This document shows, piece by piece, positions 17,117-26,926 of a stretch of 64,000 nucleotides of DNA. The stretch covers positions 1 to 64,000 of the forward strand of contig NZ_BJKB01000014.1 of assembly GCF_010725055.1 (NCBI RefSeq). The letters are read 5' to 3'. How positions within the stretch are numbered: the stretch's first letter is position 1; every line of letters begins with the position of its first letter. The notes below the pieces were generated by a model. The model saw nothing but the letters and a program-made list of their open reading frames with translations, had not been told where the DNA came from and ran no database searches. The stretch comes from Gelidibacter japonicus. Lineage in GTDB: Bacteria > Bacteroidota > Bacteroidia > Flavobacteriales > Flavobacteriaceae. Both the position numbers and the translations under genes were made by a program.

Positions 17117-17318
17117 GTTAAGAAAAGTATGGAGATATGGTTCTTATTTATCAACTATTGATACTATATTGCCCTACCTGTAGCAAATATTGTTTTTTTT
17201 GAGTAATATTAGGGTTGATTTTAGACAAAATTCCTAAAAAAAGAAATTCGTACTAAATCAAAACAGACCAAACCACTCAAGCCAACTTGTTCAAAAATCC
17301 CAAATAAGGTCAATCGTC

Positions 17319-18164
17319 ATGAAAGTACTGCCTTTTAAAATACCAAAACCAGAACATTATGCTTTGGTTTATCAAGAAGACATAGGAACCTCATTCTATG
17401 ATCAATTACACCAACATGAAGAGATCCAGTTGAGTTATATTATTGAAGGTGAGGGTAAGTTGATTGTTGGTGACACCATCAATTTCTATAAACCCGATGA
17501 CATTCTGGTGATTGGGAGCCACCTGCCCCATCTTCTAAAAAGTGACACCAGCGTTGGCGGGAAGTCGAAAATGCTGAGCTTGTTCTTTAGCAAAAAGGCC
17601 TTTGGAAGGAGGTTTTTTGAAATGGAAGAGACTAAGGCCTTACAGTCATTCTTCACCAGAGCCACGCATGGCTTTAAAGTAGTTTCTGAAAAGGAAGCAA
17701 TGATCCAATTATTCTTAAGATTAAAAACTTCTCAAAAATTGGATCAGTTTTTAATTTTGTTGGAATTACTAAAATTGGCATCGACATGTGAATATAAAAG
17801 TTTATCCTCTTTTATATACGACAAACAATATTCGGACTATGAAGGAAACAGAATGCGTAATATTTTTGAATTCACAATGAGCAATTTCAATACCAACATC
17901 ACTTTAGAAGCGGTATCGGAGAAGGCAAATATGACCAAAAATGCTTTCTGCAAATACTTTAAGAAACGTACCAATAAAACCTATTTTCAGTTTTTAACTG
18001 AGTTGCGCGTAGAACATGCCACTAAATTATTGCTTTCAAAAAACAAACTCACCGTTGCTGAAATAGCTTATGAATCGGGATTTAAAAACATCTCTAATTT
18101 TAACCGACAATTTAAAGACATCAAGAAAAGCACACCATCCGATTTTAGAAAAAAAAGAGTCTAA
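17319..18164 (+). CDS. AraC-family transcriptional regulator with cupin sensor domain
   Basis: A 281-residue regulator. The N-terminal half (residues 1-150) has the cupin pattern of AraC sugar or amino-acid sensors: HQHEEIQLSYIIEGEGKLIVGD and DILVIGSHLPHLL. The C-terminal 100 residues hold two helix-turn-helix motifs: ITLEAVSEKANMTKNAFCKYFK, and LTVAEIAYESGFKNISNFNRQF ending in KKSTPSDFRKKR. It resembles the AraC protein at 60611-61492 in layout and in the NFNRQF segment. It is divergent from the DapA-like gene and convergent with the M24 peptidase gene, so it probably controls this amino-acid island. The effector is unknown. Confidence 0.9.
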   Translation: MKVLPFKIPKPEHYALVYQEDIGTSFYDQLHQHEEIQLSYIIEGEGKLIVGDTINFYKPDDILVIGSHLPHLLKSDTSVGGKSKMLSLFFSKKAFGRRFFEMEETKALQSFFTRATHGFKVVSEKEAMIQLFLRLKTSQKLDQFLILLELLKLASTCEYKSLSSFIYDKQYSDYEGNRMRNIFEFTMSNFNTNITLEAVSEKANMTKNAFCKYFKKRTNKTYFQFLTELRVEHATKLLLSKNKLTVAEIAYESGFKNISNFNRQFKDIKKSTPSDFRKKRV

Positions 18165-18336
18165 TTCCTTTATAGTTATTATGGATTAACTGGTAAAAAT
18201 ATGTCTAAGAACACTCATTCCCTTTTGAACGGAACACGTCCACAGGTTAATAATCAGTGCCTATCCAAAAATCGACACTTCAATCTGTAAACCATTATTC
18301 TAGCTTAATCAATGAGATATCTCAATGAACTTGCAC

Positions 18337-19560
18337 CTAATATTTTACGCCAAAAGGGTCCTCAATAGACAACATAGGTTCCGTAAACCATTTTGGTCCT
18401 AGTTTGGTCATATAAACATGATCTTCATGGCGAATACCAAATTGGTCTGGCACACAGATCATAGGTTCGATACTAAAACACATTCCTGGTTCTATAACTG
18501 TCTCTTCATTCCTGACCACATAAGGCCATTCGTGAATATCCAGGCCAATTCCATGCCCAGTACGATGTGGCAGTCCAGGCAAAGCATAATCCGGCCCTAA
18601 ACCATGAGCCTCGATAACAACCCGCGATGCATCATCAATAGACGAAAACGTGTTTCCCAATTGAGCGGCATTAAAGGCTGCCTGTTGGGTTTCCTTTTCC
18701 AGGTTCCAAATTCGTCTTTGAAGGTCGCTTATGGCACCGAACACATAAGTGCGGGTAATATCTGAAAGATAACCATGCAATTCACAACCGGTATCGATCA
18801 AAACCACCTCTCCGTCTTCCAAATTCTTGGGTTCCTTGACTCCATGTGGAAATGAAGTATCCACCCCGAACAACACGATGCAAAAATAAGATCCTGAAGG
18901 AATACCATAACGCTTATGCGCTTCGTGAATAAAGTCAGTGACTTCTTTCGCGCTAATGCCCACATGTAGAATTCTCGCTACCGCTTTTTGAACTTCCATG
19001 GTAATGTTCATGGCATGCTGAATAATAGCAATTTCTGCTTCAGATTTTACCATTCTGCAACCCGCGGTGATCGGTTTAGAATTAACGAGTTCAAATTTCC
19101 GGTTTGCTTTTGCAATACCATCGCTAATAAAAAACGGAGTACTTTCATCAATTAGAACCACACCTTCATTCACACCATTTTGAGAACATATTTGGGCCAA
19201 CAACTGATAAGGACTTTCGTGTTCTTCCCAACAATGAATGGTCCCTTCAACCTCCATAAAATCTAAAATTGTTCCTTTTTCAAAACTTGGAGCGATATAG
19301 TGCAAGCTTCCATTTGGAAATAACAAAGCACCAACCATACGTTCACTCGAATTCCATTTGGTCCCGGTAAAATAGTACAGATTTGTCCCTGCATGTAGAT
19401 ACATGACTTTTCCGTTTTGATGTTGCATTAATTTGCAAGCCTTATCAATACGCGTATAAAATTCACTTTTTTGAATAGGTTTTACTACATGTGCATTAGG
19501 GACAATTGCATTTAATTCGGCTTTAATTGTACTCCCACCGATTCCGATTGTTTTCATAGT
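18337..19560 (-). CDS. M24-family Xaa-Pro dipeptidase
   Basis: A 407-residue metallopeptidase of the pita-bread fold, cleaving the bond before proline in small peptides. The start MKTIGIGGSTIKAE (19560) is chosen because the 16 residues of the longer version look unlike the family and extend through the untranslated leader. The creatinase-type N-domain covers about residues 1-165. The five metal ligands are present: LIDTG and SDITRTYVFG (two Asp), GHGIGLDIHE (His), FSIEPM (Glu) and GIRHEDHVYM (Glu). This sets it apart from the related ectoine hydrolases. No signal peptide, so it acts in the cytoplasm. It lies between the AraC gene and susC, pointing to import of small proline peptides. Confidence 0.87.
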   Translation of the reverse strand, partial: TMKTIGIGGSTIKAELNAIVPNAHVVKPIQKSEFYTRIDKACKLMQHQNGKVMYLHAGTNLYYFTGTKWNSSERMVGALLFPNGSLHYIAPSFEKGTILDFMEVEGTIHCWEEHESPYQLLAQICSQNGVNEGVVLIDESTPFFISDGIAKANRKFELVNSKPITAGCRMVKSEAEIAIIQHAMNITMEVQKAVARILHVGISAKEVTDFIHEAHKRYGIPSGSYFCIVLFGVDTSFPHGVKEPKNLEDGEVVLIDTGCELHGYLSDITRTYVFGAISDLQRRIWNLEKETQQAAFNAAQLGNTFSSIDDASRVVIEAHGLGPDYALPGLPHRTGHGIGLDIHEWPYVVRNEETVIEPGMCFSIEPMICVPDQFGIRHEDHVYMTKLGPKWFTEPMLSIEDPFGVKY

Positions 19561-20095
19561 TTTCTGTATTTTAAAAGGTTCTGTAGGGATGAAAAGAATA
19601 TTTAGCATTACCCATCTCCCAGCGCATCTTTTTATGTCTTTTTTGGATTGGACTTATCCGTTTCTTGATCAGAATGCACACGATACTTTTCTGATTGTAA
19701 TAATATCTACAAAGATAACTTTTTACTCAACATTGACCTTCTCATTCCATTGGTCAGAATAAATCCGTCGGCTCGATAAATTTTTCGATAGTTTTTATAG
19801 AGGTGACTTACCATATGCCCCCATACAATCACATTCATTTTTTCCATCAGATGATTGTTTGAGACAACTAGGTTGCAGCTTATTTTAACACATAAATTCA
19901 CCGAAAAACCAACATGAACATTTCAAATAACAACAAATTTAGATGGAACATGCTGGCTAGAATAATAGACGATTATCCATAACTAATACTATAGTATCGA
20001 GTTGTTAAAATTTTAACATATAGAGGGTTTGAAAAATTGTTTTATTTAAAAAAAAATACAATGTTTGATATACAAGAATTTAAATTAACAACATA
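19561..20095. other. Divergent regulatory region between the Xaa-Pro peptidase and susC
   Basis: 535 AT-rich bases that must hold both promoters. On the minus strand TATCTTTG (19710-19717) matches the -7 consensus and would give the peptidase gene a leader of about 140 bases. No exact motif precedes susC, although TATAGAGGGTTTG and TACAATGTTTG occur shortly before it. No convincing gene is seen. Confidence 0.5.
19710..19717 (-). promoter_or_regulatory. -7 motif for the Xaa-Pro peptidase gene
   Basis: CAAAGATA on the plus strand is TATCTTTG on the minus strand, an exact -7 consensus. The leader to the start at 19560 would be long (about 140 bases), and no -33 TTG lies at normal spacing, so confidence is modest. 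Confidence 0.35.
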
Positions 20096-23000
20096 ATGGA
20101 AAGAAAATTAAATGGAATTTTTACACTTTTTTTAGTGTGTTTGGCGCAACTCTGTTTTGCGCAACAAAAGACCGTTTCAGGGGCTGTTACTGATGAGGAA
20201 GGCTTGCCTCTTGTAGGTGTAACCGTACAAGTTCAGGGGACAACTGTTGGCGCTCTAACGGATTTCGACGGTAATTTTGCAATTCAGGCTTCCGAAGGTC
20301 AAGTTTTGGTCTTTAAGTATGTAGGATATGCAACGCAACTAATTACTGTCGGCAATTTAAATACTATAAACGTCACCATGCTCGTGGACACCGCAGCGTT
20401 GGAAGAGGTTATTGTAATGGGATACATATCAAAACGTAAGGATGATATGACTGGTTCTGCTGTACAATTAGGATCCGAAGAATTACAACAAACAACCACA
20501 GTTTCTGTTGATCAAGCTTTGCAAGGTAAAGTTGCTGGATTGAATGTTAGTACCACTTCAGGTACACCGGGGTCCACGGCCGATATTCGTATTAGAGGTA
20601 GAAGTTCAATTACTGCTGGCAACAGTCCTCTCTATGTGATCAACGGGGTACCAATTATCAATGAAAACGTGAGTGGCGCAGCTAGTGGTTCTTCCTTATC
20701 GGCATTGGCAAGTTTGAACACCAATGATATTGCAAGTATCACAGTTCTGAAAGATGCTTCTTCCACGTCCGCTTATGGGGCACGTGGAGCCAATGGAGTT
20801 ATTGTTATCACCACCAAAGATGGTGTGGCAGGCAAGACCACCTTTAATTTAAGTTCTTCTTACGGATTTGCCAACGATGCCATAGACGGACCGGAGGTTC
20901 TAACCGCCGCAGAAAGAGAGATGTTATTCTATGAATCGCTCTACAACTCTTATGGTACAGCTTATGGGTTTTCAAAGGATGGCGCTAAACAGTTTTATTT
21001 AGACAACTTAAATTCTTTTGGAAATGACTATGTGGTCTGGAATAACGCGGGAAGACCTGAAGGTAACTGGGCAAGTGTAATCACGAACAACAACGCGCCT
21101 ATTCAAGAACATAACATTTCGGCTACTGGAGGTGGAGACGGTCATAGTTTCTATGCTTCACTTGGGTATTTTGATCAGGAAGCAACCGTAATTGGTTCAG
21201 ATTTCCAACGAATTTCAGGTTCTTTGAATTTTACCAAACAATTTAATGATAAACTATCATTTAGTACGTCTAATACGGCATCTCACAGTTACCAGGATGG
21301 TACTTTAGAAGGAAGTGCCTATTTCTCCAATCCACGTTCCGTCAAGTTTTTTATGCCTCCAACTTACCAGCCATATAATAATGATGGGACCATAAATTTA
21401 GACACCAATTTACCCAATCCATTGTGGATTTCTCAAAATGATATTGATGAAAATAGGCTAACCAGAATTCTTTCAAATAACTCTGCAACATGGCAGACGC
21501 CTATCGAAAATCTATCATTTAGCACAAGAGCATCGATAGATTATCGGATTAGCAATTACAAGAGATACCGAAACAGGATATCCGGCGATGGCGACAATAC
21601 CAATGGCTATGGATATCAATCGCACAATAGCTCTACAAGTTATGTGTTCCAAAACAGATTGGATTACAATTGGATGTCTGGGCATCATTCTTTAGACCTT
21701 ACCTTATTGCAAGAATACCAAAAAAACAGAAACTATTTTTTAGCAGCAGATGCTGAAGAATTTGGGACTGATGGGTTAACCAACCTTGCATCCGCGGGTT
21801 CACCAACGCTTGCAACTTCTTCATTCACGGACTGGGCAGTAGCTTCATATATGCTAACCGCTTCTTACTCTTTCGATAAAACCTACGTATTAAACGGAAC
21901 TTATAGAAGAGAAGGAAATTCGAGGTTTAGCCCTGAAAATCGATGGGGTGATTTTTATTCCATAGGTGCTGCCTATAATTTACACAGAGCAAACTTTTTT
22001 GCAGATAATGAAAATATAAACATGCTAAAGTTACGTGCTTCTTACGGCGTCACGGGTAATGCCAATATCAATTTAAATAATTATCAGGTTCTTTACGGAT
22101 ATAGTGCCAATTACGGGGGAACTTCAGCTGCATTCCCTTCACAGTATGGAAACAGTGATTTAACTTGGGAAACGAGCCATACACTCGATCTTGGTCTCGA
22201 TTTCGCATTCTTTCAAAACAGACTGGATGGATCTATAGCCTACTACTCCAGAGAATCCAAAGATCTTCTTTTGGATGTGCCATTATCGTTCACGACAGGG
22301 TTTAATCAGCAAACAAGGAATATTGGAAGAATGAGCAATAAAGGATTTGAGGCCGAATTGAATTACGCTATTATCAGATCTGATGATTTTAATCTAAGTT
22401 TAGGAGGTAATTTGGCATTCAACAAGAACGAAGTGCTAGAATTAGCTAAAGATGCCGCAGGGAAGGATATCACCATTACCACAGTTACACAACGGGTAGA
22501 AGTTGGACAACCTGCCTATGCCTGGTATATGCCAACATGGTCGGGTGTTAATCCTGAAACCGGAAATGATGAATGGTATCTCAATGGTAAGGACGGAGAA
22601 ACAACTACTAATTTTAATCAAGCTGCTAAAGCTTTCCAAGGGGGCAGCGCGCTTCCAGAGCTGACCGCAGGGCTGAATTTACATGTGGACTATAAAGGGT
22701 TCTTTATTGACGCAAGCGGATTTTACCAAGGTGGACATAAAGTTTACGAATCATGGCATCTCTATACCCATCAAGGGAATGCCTATTCTCTAAATTTATA
22801 CCATGGAATCAACACAGTTTTAGACAGATGGCAAAAGCCGGGCGATATTACCAGATATGCCAAAGTAAAGGATAGCTATGAGCCATGGAGGTACAATTCC
22901 AAATTCCTTTTTGACGGTGCCTTTGCCAGACTAAGAAACGTAACCTTTGGATATGATTTTTCTGATCAAATAAATAAGGCTGCGGGAATACACAGTGGAA

Positions 23001-23146
23001 GAATCTACATCCGCGGAACAAACCTATTGACATGGGTAAAGGATGACAACCTCGTTTGGGATCCGGAGGTAAATGCTTCAGGTTTCACAGATATGTTCAC
23101 CCCACCTACTAAATCCATAATTCTAGGTGTTAACTTTAATTTTTAA
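20096..23146 (+). CDS. SusC/RagA-family TonB-dependent outer-membrane importer
   Basis: A 1016-residue outer-membrane protein. After the signal peptide (LFLVCLAQLCFAQQ) comes a carboxypeptidase-like regulatory domain, VSGAVTDEEGLPLVGVTVQV. Then comes the TonB-box-like IVMGYISKRKDD and the plug domain with ADIRIRGRSSI, SPLYVINGVPI and YGARGANGVIVITTK. A 22-strand barrel ends in SIILGVNFNF with a C-terminal Phe. SusC forms a pair with the SusD lipoprotein and imports oligomers with TonB energy. All surrounding genes act on peptides or amino acids rather than sugars, so its cargo is more likely a peptide than a glycan; this is inferred from context. It is followed by susD after six bases. Confidence 0.95.
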   Translation: MERKLNGIFTLFLVCLAQLCFAQQKTVSGAVTDEEGLPLVGVTVQVQGTTVGALTDFDGNFAIQASEGQVLVFKYVGYATQLITVGNLNTINVTMLVDTAALEEVIVMGYISKRKDDMTGSAVQLGSEELQQTTTVSVDQALQGKVAGLNVSTTSGTPGSTADIRIRGRSSITAGNSPLYVINGVPIINENVSGAASGSSLSALASLNTNDIASITVLKDASSTSAYGARGANGVIVITTKDGVAGKTTFNLSSSYGFANDAIDGPEVLTAAEREMLFYESLYNSYGTAYGFSKDGAKQFYLDNLNSFGNDYVVWNNAGRPEGNWASVITNNNAPIQEHNISATGGGDGHSFYASLGYFDQEATVIGSDFQRISGSLNFTKQFNDKLSFSTSNTASHSYQDGTLEGSAYFSNPRSVKFFMPPTYQPYNNDGTINLDTNLPNPLWISQNDIDENRLTRILSNNSATWQTPIENLSFSTRASIDYRISNYKRYRNRISGDGDNTNGYGYQSHNSSTSYVFQNRLDYNWMSGHHSLDLTLLQEYQKNRNYFLAADAEEFGTDGLTNLASAGSPTLATSSFTDWAVASYMLTASYSFDKTYVLNGTYRREGNSRFSPENRWGDFYSIGAAYNLHRANFFADNENINMLKLRASYGVTGNANINLNNYQVLYGYSANYGGTSAAFPSQYGNSDLTWETSHTLDLGLDFAFFQNRLDGSIAYYSRESKDLLLDVPLSFTTGFNQQTRNIGRMSNKGFEAELNYAIIRSDDFNLSLGGNLAFNKNEVLELAKDAAGKDITITTVTQRVEVGQPAYAWYMPTWSGVNPETGNDEWYLNGKDGETTTNFNQAAKAFQGGSALPELTAGLNLHVDYKGFFIDASGFYQGGHKVYESWHLYTHQGNAYSLNLYHGINTVLDRWQKPGDITRYAKVKDSYEPWRYNSKFLFDGAFARLRNVTFGYDFSDQINKAAGIHSGRIYIRGTNLLTWVKDDNLVWDPEVNASGFTDMFTPPTKSIILGVNFNF

Positions 23147-23152
23147 GATATT

Positions 23153-24544
23153 ATGAAAAAAATAATCAATAGAATCGTATTTACCTTACTCATAACTGCT
23201 TCTGTGCTGATGGGCTCATGTACCACCGAGGATCTCAACCCTTCACTGGAGCAAAATAAGGAAGGAAGCGAAGCAATTATTACAACTGCAGATCTTGAAG
23301 GAATCCTTAAAGGGGCCTATAACAGAATGACCAGTTTTGAATATTATGGTCGTGACTATATTGTAACAAACGAAGTAAGAACTCCAAATACCTGGGCAAA
23401 CGGAAGGTCTGGCCGTTTTACTACAGAAGCGGGGTTCGCTTATAACGCAAATAGCACATATATTTGGGACAATGCATATGCAGTTATTGCAAGTGCAAAC
23501 ATTATTATTAATGCCGATATTGAAAGTCTCAAAGATTTTGCATCAAATGGAGACTACGCAAAGCATCTTCAGGGACAGGCCTATGCCATCAGGGCATTAG
23601 CACATTTTGATCTGGTAAAGGTTTACGGACAACAACATGTTGATGGCGGATCTGGATTGGGTGTGCCATATCTATTGGAATTCAAAGGTGGCGATGGAAT
23701 TCCTCCTCGCGGAACCATTGCAGATAATAAAACGCAGTTATTTATCGATGTTAAAAATGCCTTTGATTATATGAGCGATGATTTTTTCGATGGATCAAAA
23801 GTGTTTATCTCTAAGTATACTTCAAAAGCTTTGGAATCTAGAATGGCTGTGTGGTTTGAAATGTGGGACGTTGCAAGAGATGCTTCGATTGCAGTCATGA
23901 ATTCGAATTTATATTCCATCGTTCCTGCTGATCAATTTGTCAACTCTTTTGCCATCGATGGTCCACAAAATTCACTTTTCGGATTGGCATTTGACAGCAC
24001 TGATAACGAAGGGATCAATGGGTTGGAATTTATTTATAGAGGAACGACCTATGGAGATATTTCTGTGACTCCAAATGCTTATTACGATCTTTATGACCAA
24101 GGAGATGTGAGAACCGAAATTTTGGGCACCGAGCAAGTTGGCTCTAACTTAAGATTGAGAAATCTTAAAAAATACCCTGAGAGAAGTTCAGACGTCACTT
24201 TATTCCGTTATGAGGAGGTGATTTTGAATTTGGCAGAGGCACAAATGCATCTCAATGAACCAACAATCGCGCTTGGCTATTTGAATATGATTCCCGAAAA
24301 CAGAAATGCAGATCCTTATACTGAGGCAACAATTGCCAATATCTTGGAGGAAAGAAGAAAAGAATTTCTTTTTGAAGGATTATATTATTGGGACTTACAG
24401 AGATTAGGGATGGACATTGTAAAAATTGATTCTGAACAAAATATCAATCAAACAATTCCGTACGGAGATCATAGAAGAATTCATCCGATACCTCGAGCTG
24501 AACTCGATGCCAATTCAAACATAGTTCAAAACCCTGGGTACTAA
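23153..24544 (+). CDS. SusD/RagB-family surface lipoprotein
   Basis: A 463-residue lipoprotein with lipobox VLMGSC and then TTEDLNPS. It forms the lid over the preceding SusC barrel and captures substrate at the cell surface. The helical TPR-like core is recognisable from AYAIRALAHFDLVKVYGQ near residue 142 and RYEEVILNLAEAQMHLNEPT near 352. The conserved end NILEERRKEFLFEGLYYWDL follows, then HPIPRAELDANSNIVQNPGY. It is shorter than many SusD proteins (around 520), mostly through shorter surface loops. It is followed by paired hairpins at 24558-24686. Confidence 0.94.
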   Translation: MKKIINRIVFTLLITASVLMGSCTTEDLNPSLEQNKEGSEAIITTADLEGILKGAYNRMTSFEYYGRDYIVTNEVRTPNTWANGRSGRFTTEAGFAYNANSTYIWDNAYAVIASANIIINADIESLKDFASNGDYAKHLQGQAYAIRALAHFDLVKVYGQQHVDGGSGLGVPYLLEFKGGDGIPPRGTIADNKTQLFIDVKNAFDYMSDDFFDGSKVFISKYTSKALESRMAVWFEMWDVARDASIAVMNSNLYSIVPADQFVNSFAIDGPQNSLFGLAFDSTDNEGINGLEFIYRGTTYGDISVTPNAYYDLYDQGDVRTEILGTEQVGSNLRLRNLKKYPERSSDVTLFRYEEVILNLAEAQMHLNEPTIALGYLNMIPENRNADPYTEATIANILEERRKEFLFEGLYYWDLQRLGMDIVKIDSEQNINQTIPYGDHRRIHPIPRAELDANSNIVQNPGY

Positions 24545-24557
24545 ATATAATTCAAAA

Positions 24558-24686
24558 AAAATCCTCCTTTTGAGTTAGCGTCTTCAGAACTATATTATTC
24601 TCACTAAGAATATAGTTTCGATATTAGAGGATTTTACAAATAAGCGGTTGTTGAATAGAGATAATTCTATTCTCAATCGCTTATTT
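24558..24686 (+). terminator. Tandem hairpins after susD
   Basis: First structure: AAAATCCTC (24558-24566) pairs with GAGGATTTT (24627-24635), with an inner AACTATATT/AATATAGTT stem (24588-24596, 24609-24617). Second: AAATAAGCGGTTG pairs with CAATCGCTTATTT, with an inner GAATAGA/TCTATTC stem (24638-24686). It runs into TCATTTAATG. Together they form an elaborate 3' end for the susCD message. Confidence 0.75.
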
Positions 24687-25122
24687 TCATTTAATGCCGG
24701 TCCAATACTTAAACTTTCTTTTAACTAAAAAAACTGTTTCTTAAAGAATATTTTACAGAAAAGCTTTTGATTGGAAAAAGAACCTGTTTCAAAATGGTCA
24801 TTTTATAGGAAATTGAGACTAACACTTAAAGAAAAATGACTGTTTTATCAATAAGGAAGCTTTAGCTCCAATTTCCAATGGTCTTTATTTTAGTTTTTTA
24901 AACTTGGATACATTTATCTCTGATTTTAATCCATTAATGGTAAGCGTCACTTTAAACTATGTTCCTCTCATCTGTTTGAGGTATTTCCTTGCCCTATTGA
25001 TCAAAGGATGGTTCTTTTTGGTTAAAGTCTCAGATGACATTAAAGGTTTCACAAGCATTAATTATAAAAATTAAGAGCGAAAAAATTAATACCTTTAATG
25101 TCTCTCTATTAAAATCATTTTC
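24687..25122. other. Intergenic region with at most a tiny ORF
   Basis: 436 bases. A 27-codon minus-strand frame at 24957-25040 (MSSETLTKKNHPLINRARKY and a few more) is the only protein-like piece and is too short to trust. No RNA structure beyond the preceding hairpins was recognised. The promoter of the serine hydrolase gene should lie here. Confidence 0.45.
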
Positions 25123-26691
25123 ATGAAGTCACTTATTTATAAAAAACTATGCCTTACGGCGCTCTTCCTTTCCATCAATTTTTCAATAAATGCCCAGGCT
25201 TTGAGCGGCCCGCAGATTGACAGCTTAGTCCAAAAAACGATGACTACTTTTGATGTTCCTGGAATGGCTGTGGCGGTTTTGAAGGATGGCCAGATTTATC
25301 ATAAGAACACGTATGGTGTCAGGTCAATAAAATCAAATGTGAAAGTTGATGAAAACACACTTTTTGGTGTAGCTTCAAATACCAAAGCATTTACAACGGC
25401 AGCTATGGGTCAACTTGTAGATCAGGGCAAACTTTCTTGGGACACTAAAGTCATAGACGTCATCCCAGAATTTCAGCTTTACGATCCTTACGTGACACGT
25501 GAATTCACGGTTCGCGACCTCGTCACCCACCGCAGCGGCCTGGGTCTTGGCGCTGGAGATCTGATGGTTTTTCCCGCTTCAAATACAACCACCAAGGCTG
25601 AAATGATCCATAATCTTAGATATTTAAAACCTGTATCCTCTTTCAGAAGTAAATTTGATTATGACAACTTGCTCTATATCGTCGCAGGGGAGGTCATTTC
25701 AAGAATTTCAAAACAGCCATTTGACGATTATATTTCAAAAAACTTCTTTGAGCCATTAAAGATGAATCGCTCCCTTCTTTCATTAGCTGAAATAAAAGCA
25801 GACCATAATAGAATTGATGGTCATGCACCCGTAAATGGAAAACTCGAATTGACAGCAGATACCTTCACTCAGATATCGACTCCTGCAGCTGGAATTTTTG
25901 CCTCCATTAATGATATGTCCACCTGGGTAAAAGCATTATTAAACGAAGGGAAATACGGCGAAAAACTAAATGACAGTCTTTTCAGTACAAAAACCCTCAA
26001 CGAAATGTGGACCCCGCAAACACTTATAAAAACTAGTAAAGGGCCGTATAATACGCATTTCTTAGCTTATGGCCTGGGGTGGTTTTTGAGTGATGTCAAC
26101 GGCTATTTTCAAGTGACACACACGGGTGGATTGATCGGGATTGTGAGTCAGGTAACTCTTATTCCAGAAATGGATTTGGGAATCATTGTGCTCACCAATC
26201 AACAGAGCGGTGCGGCGTTTAACTCTGTTACAAATTCCATCAAGGACGCGTACTTTGGCATCAAAGACAAAGACAGAATACATCAATACAACGAACGTCG
26301 ATTGGCAGGTGAGCAAGAAGAAGACAGTATCGTTTCTGCTTTGGAAAAAAGCATTGCCACACAACTTAAAAACAAAACCCAAAAACCTAACCCTGCGGAT
26401 TATACCGGAACATATATAGATAACTGGTTTGGAAAAGTGGCCATCACCAATCAGAATGGCAGTCTTCATTTTAAAGCTTTAAAATCCTCGGACTTAACCG
26501 GAACCATGGCTTTTTATAAAGGCACAACCTATGTAGTACGCTGGAATGATGCCTCGCTTAAAGCCGATGCTTTTGTGAATTTCAGTTTGGACACCGAAGG
26601 TAAAGCGAATGGGTTTAAAATGAGCCCAATTTCACCATTGACTGATTTTAGTTTTGATTTTCAGGATTTGGATTTTAGGAAAGAGGACTGA
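25123..26691 (+). CDS. Secreted serine hydrolase, class C beta-lactamase/D-aminopeptidase fold
   Basis: A 522-residue exported protein (signal LCLTALFLSINFSINAQ). The penicillin-recognising fold spans residues 25-370: ASNTK contains nucleophile Ser85 and Lys88, YDNLLY supplies the Tyr-x-Asn motif, and HTGGLIG is the third motif. A C-terminal beta-barrel of about 100 residues (NPADYTGTYIDNWFGKVAIT) resembles DUF3471, often attached to such proteins. Members hydrolyse D-amino-acid amides or peptides, esters or beta-lactams. The next gene is D-serine ammonia-lyase, and a DmpA peptidase follows, so a D-stereospecific peptidase or esterase is the best guess. An antibiotic-resistance role is not supported by context. 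Confidence 0.82.
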   Translation: MKSLIYKKLCLTALFLSINFSINAQALSGPQIDSLVQKTMTTFDVPGMAVAVLKDGQIYHKNTYGVRSIKSNVKVDENTLFGVASNTKAFTTAAMGQLVDQGKLSWDTKVIDVIPEFQLYDPYVTREFTVRDLVTHRSGLGLGAGDLMVFPASNTTTKAEMIHNLRYLKPVSSFRSKFDYDNLLYIVAGEVISRISKQPFDDYISKNFFEPLKMNRSLLSLAEIKADHNRIDGHAPVNGKLELTADTFTQISTPAAGIFASINDMSTWVKALLNEGKYGEKLNDSLFSTKTLNEMWTPQTLIKTSKGPYNTHFLAYGLGWFLSDVNGYFQVTHTGGLIGIVSQVTLIPEMDLGIIVLTNQQSGAAFNSVTNSIKDAYFGIKDKDRIHQYNERRLAGEQEEDSIVSALEKSIATQLKNKTQKPNPADYTGTYIDNWFGKVAITNQNGSLHFKALKSSDLTGTMAFYKGTTYVVRWNDASLKADAFVNFSLDTEGKANGFKMSPISPLTDFSFDFQDLDFRKED

Positions 26692-26926
26692 TCTAAATAC
26701 CGTTAGTGTCAAAGAATGTCAAACAAAATTGGGATCAAACCTGATTGTTGTCCTTGCCTATTTTATCGGTCTTTTCCTGGATCTTGTTTTTAATCTCAAA
26801 TGACTCAATTCATCCACTTTCATTCCATATAAAATTTAACTTCAACTCGGAAACAAATCGAAAATATATCCTTATTTTTATTCATTCTAAATAATAATGT
26901 GTTTTTACCGATATAATTTCGAAATT

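Noticed and set aside
18308-18325. TGAGATATCTCA palindrome between convergent genes
   Set aside because: No loop and no T-tract, so not a terminator, and no reason for an operator at a convergent 3' junction.
19707-19901. A 64-codon minus-strand frame before susC
   Set aside because: It covers the regulatory region, has no recognisable features, and contains a likely promoter motif.
24957-25040. Small minus-strand ORF of 27 codons
   Set aside because: Too short, without a ribosome-binding site or known relatives; noted only as content of the gap.
25123-26691. Antibiotic-resistance class C beta-lactamase
   Set aside because: The fold is shared, but the C-terminal extra domain and neighbours (D-serine ammonia-lyase, DmpA) point to peptide metabolism.
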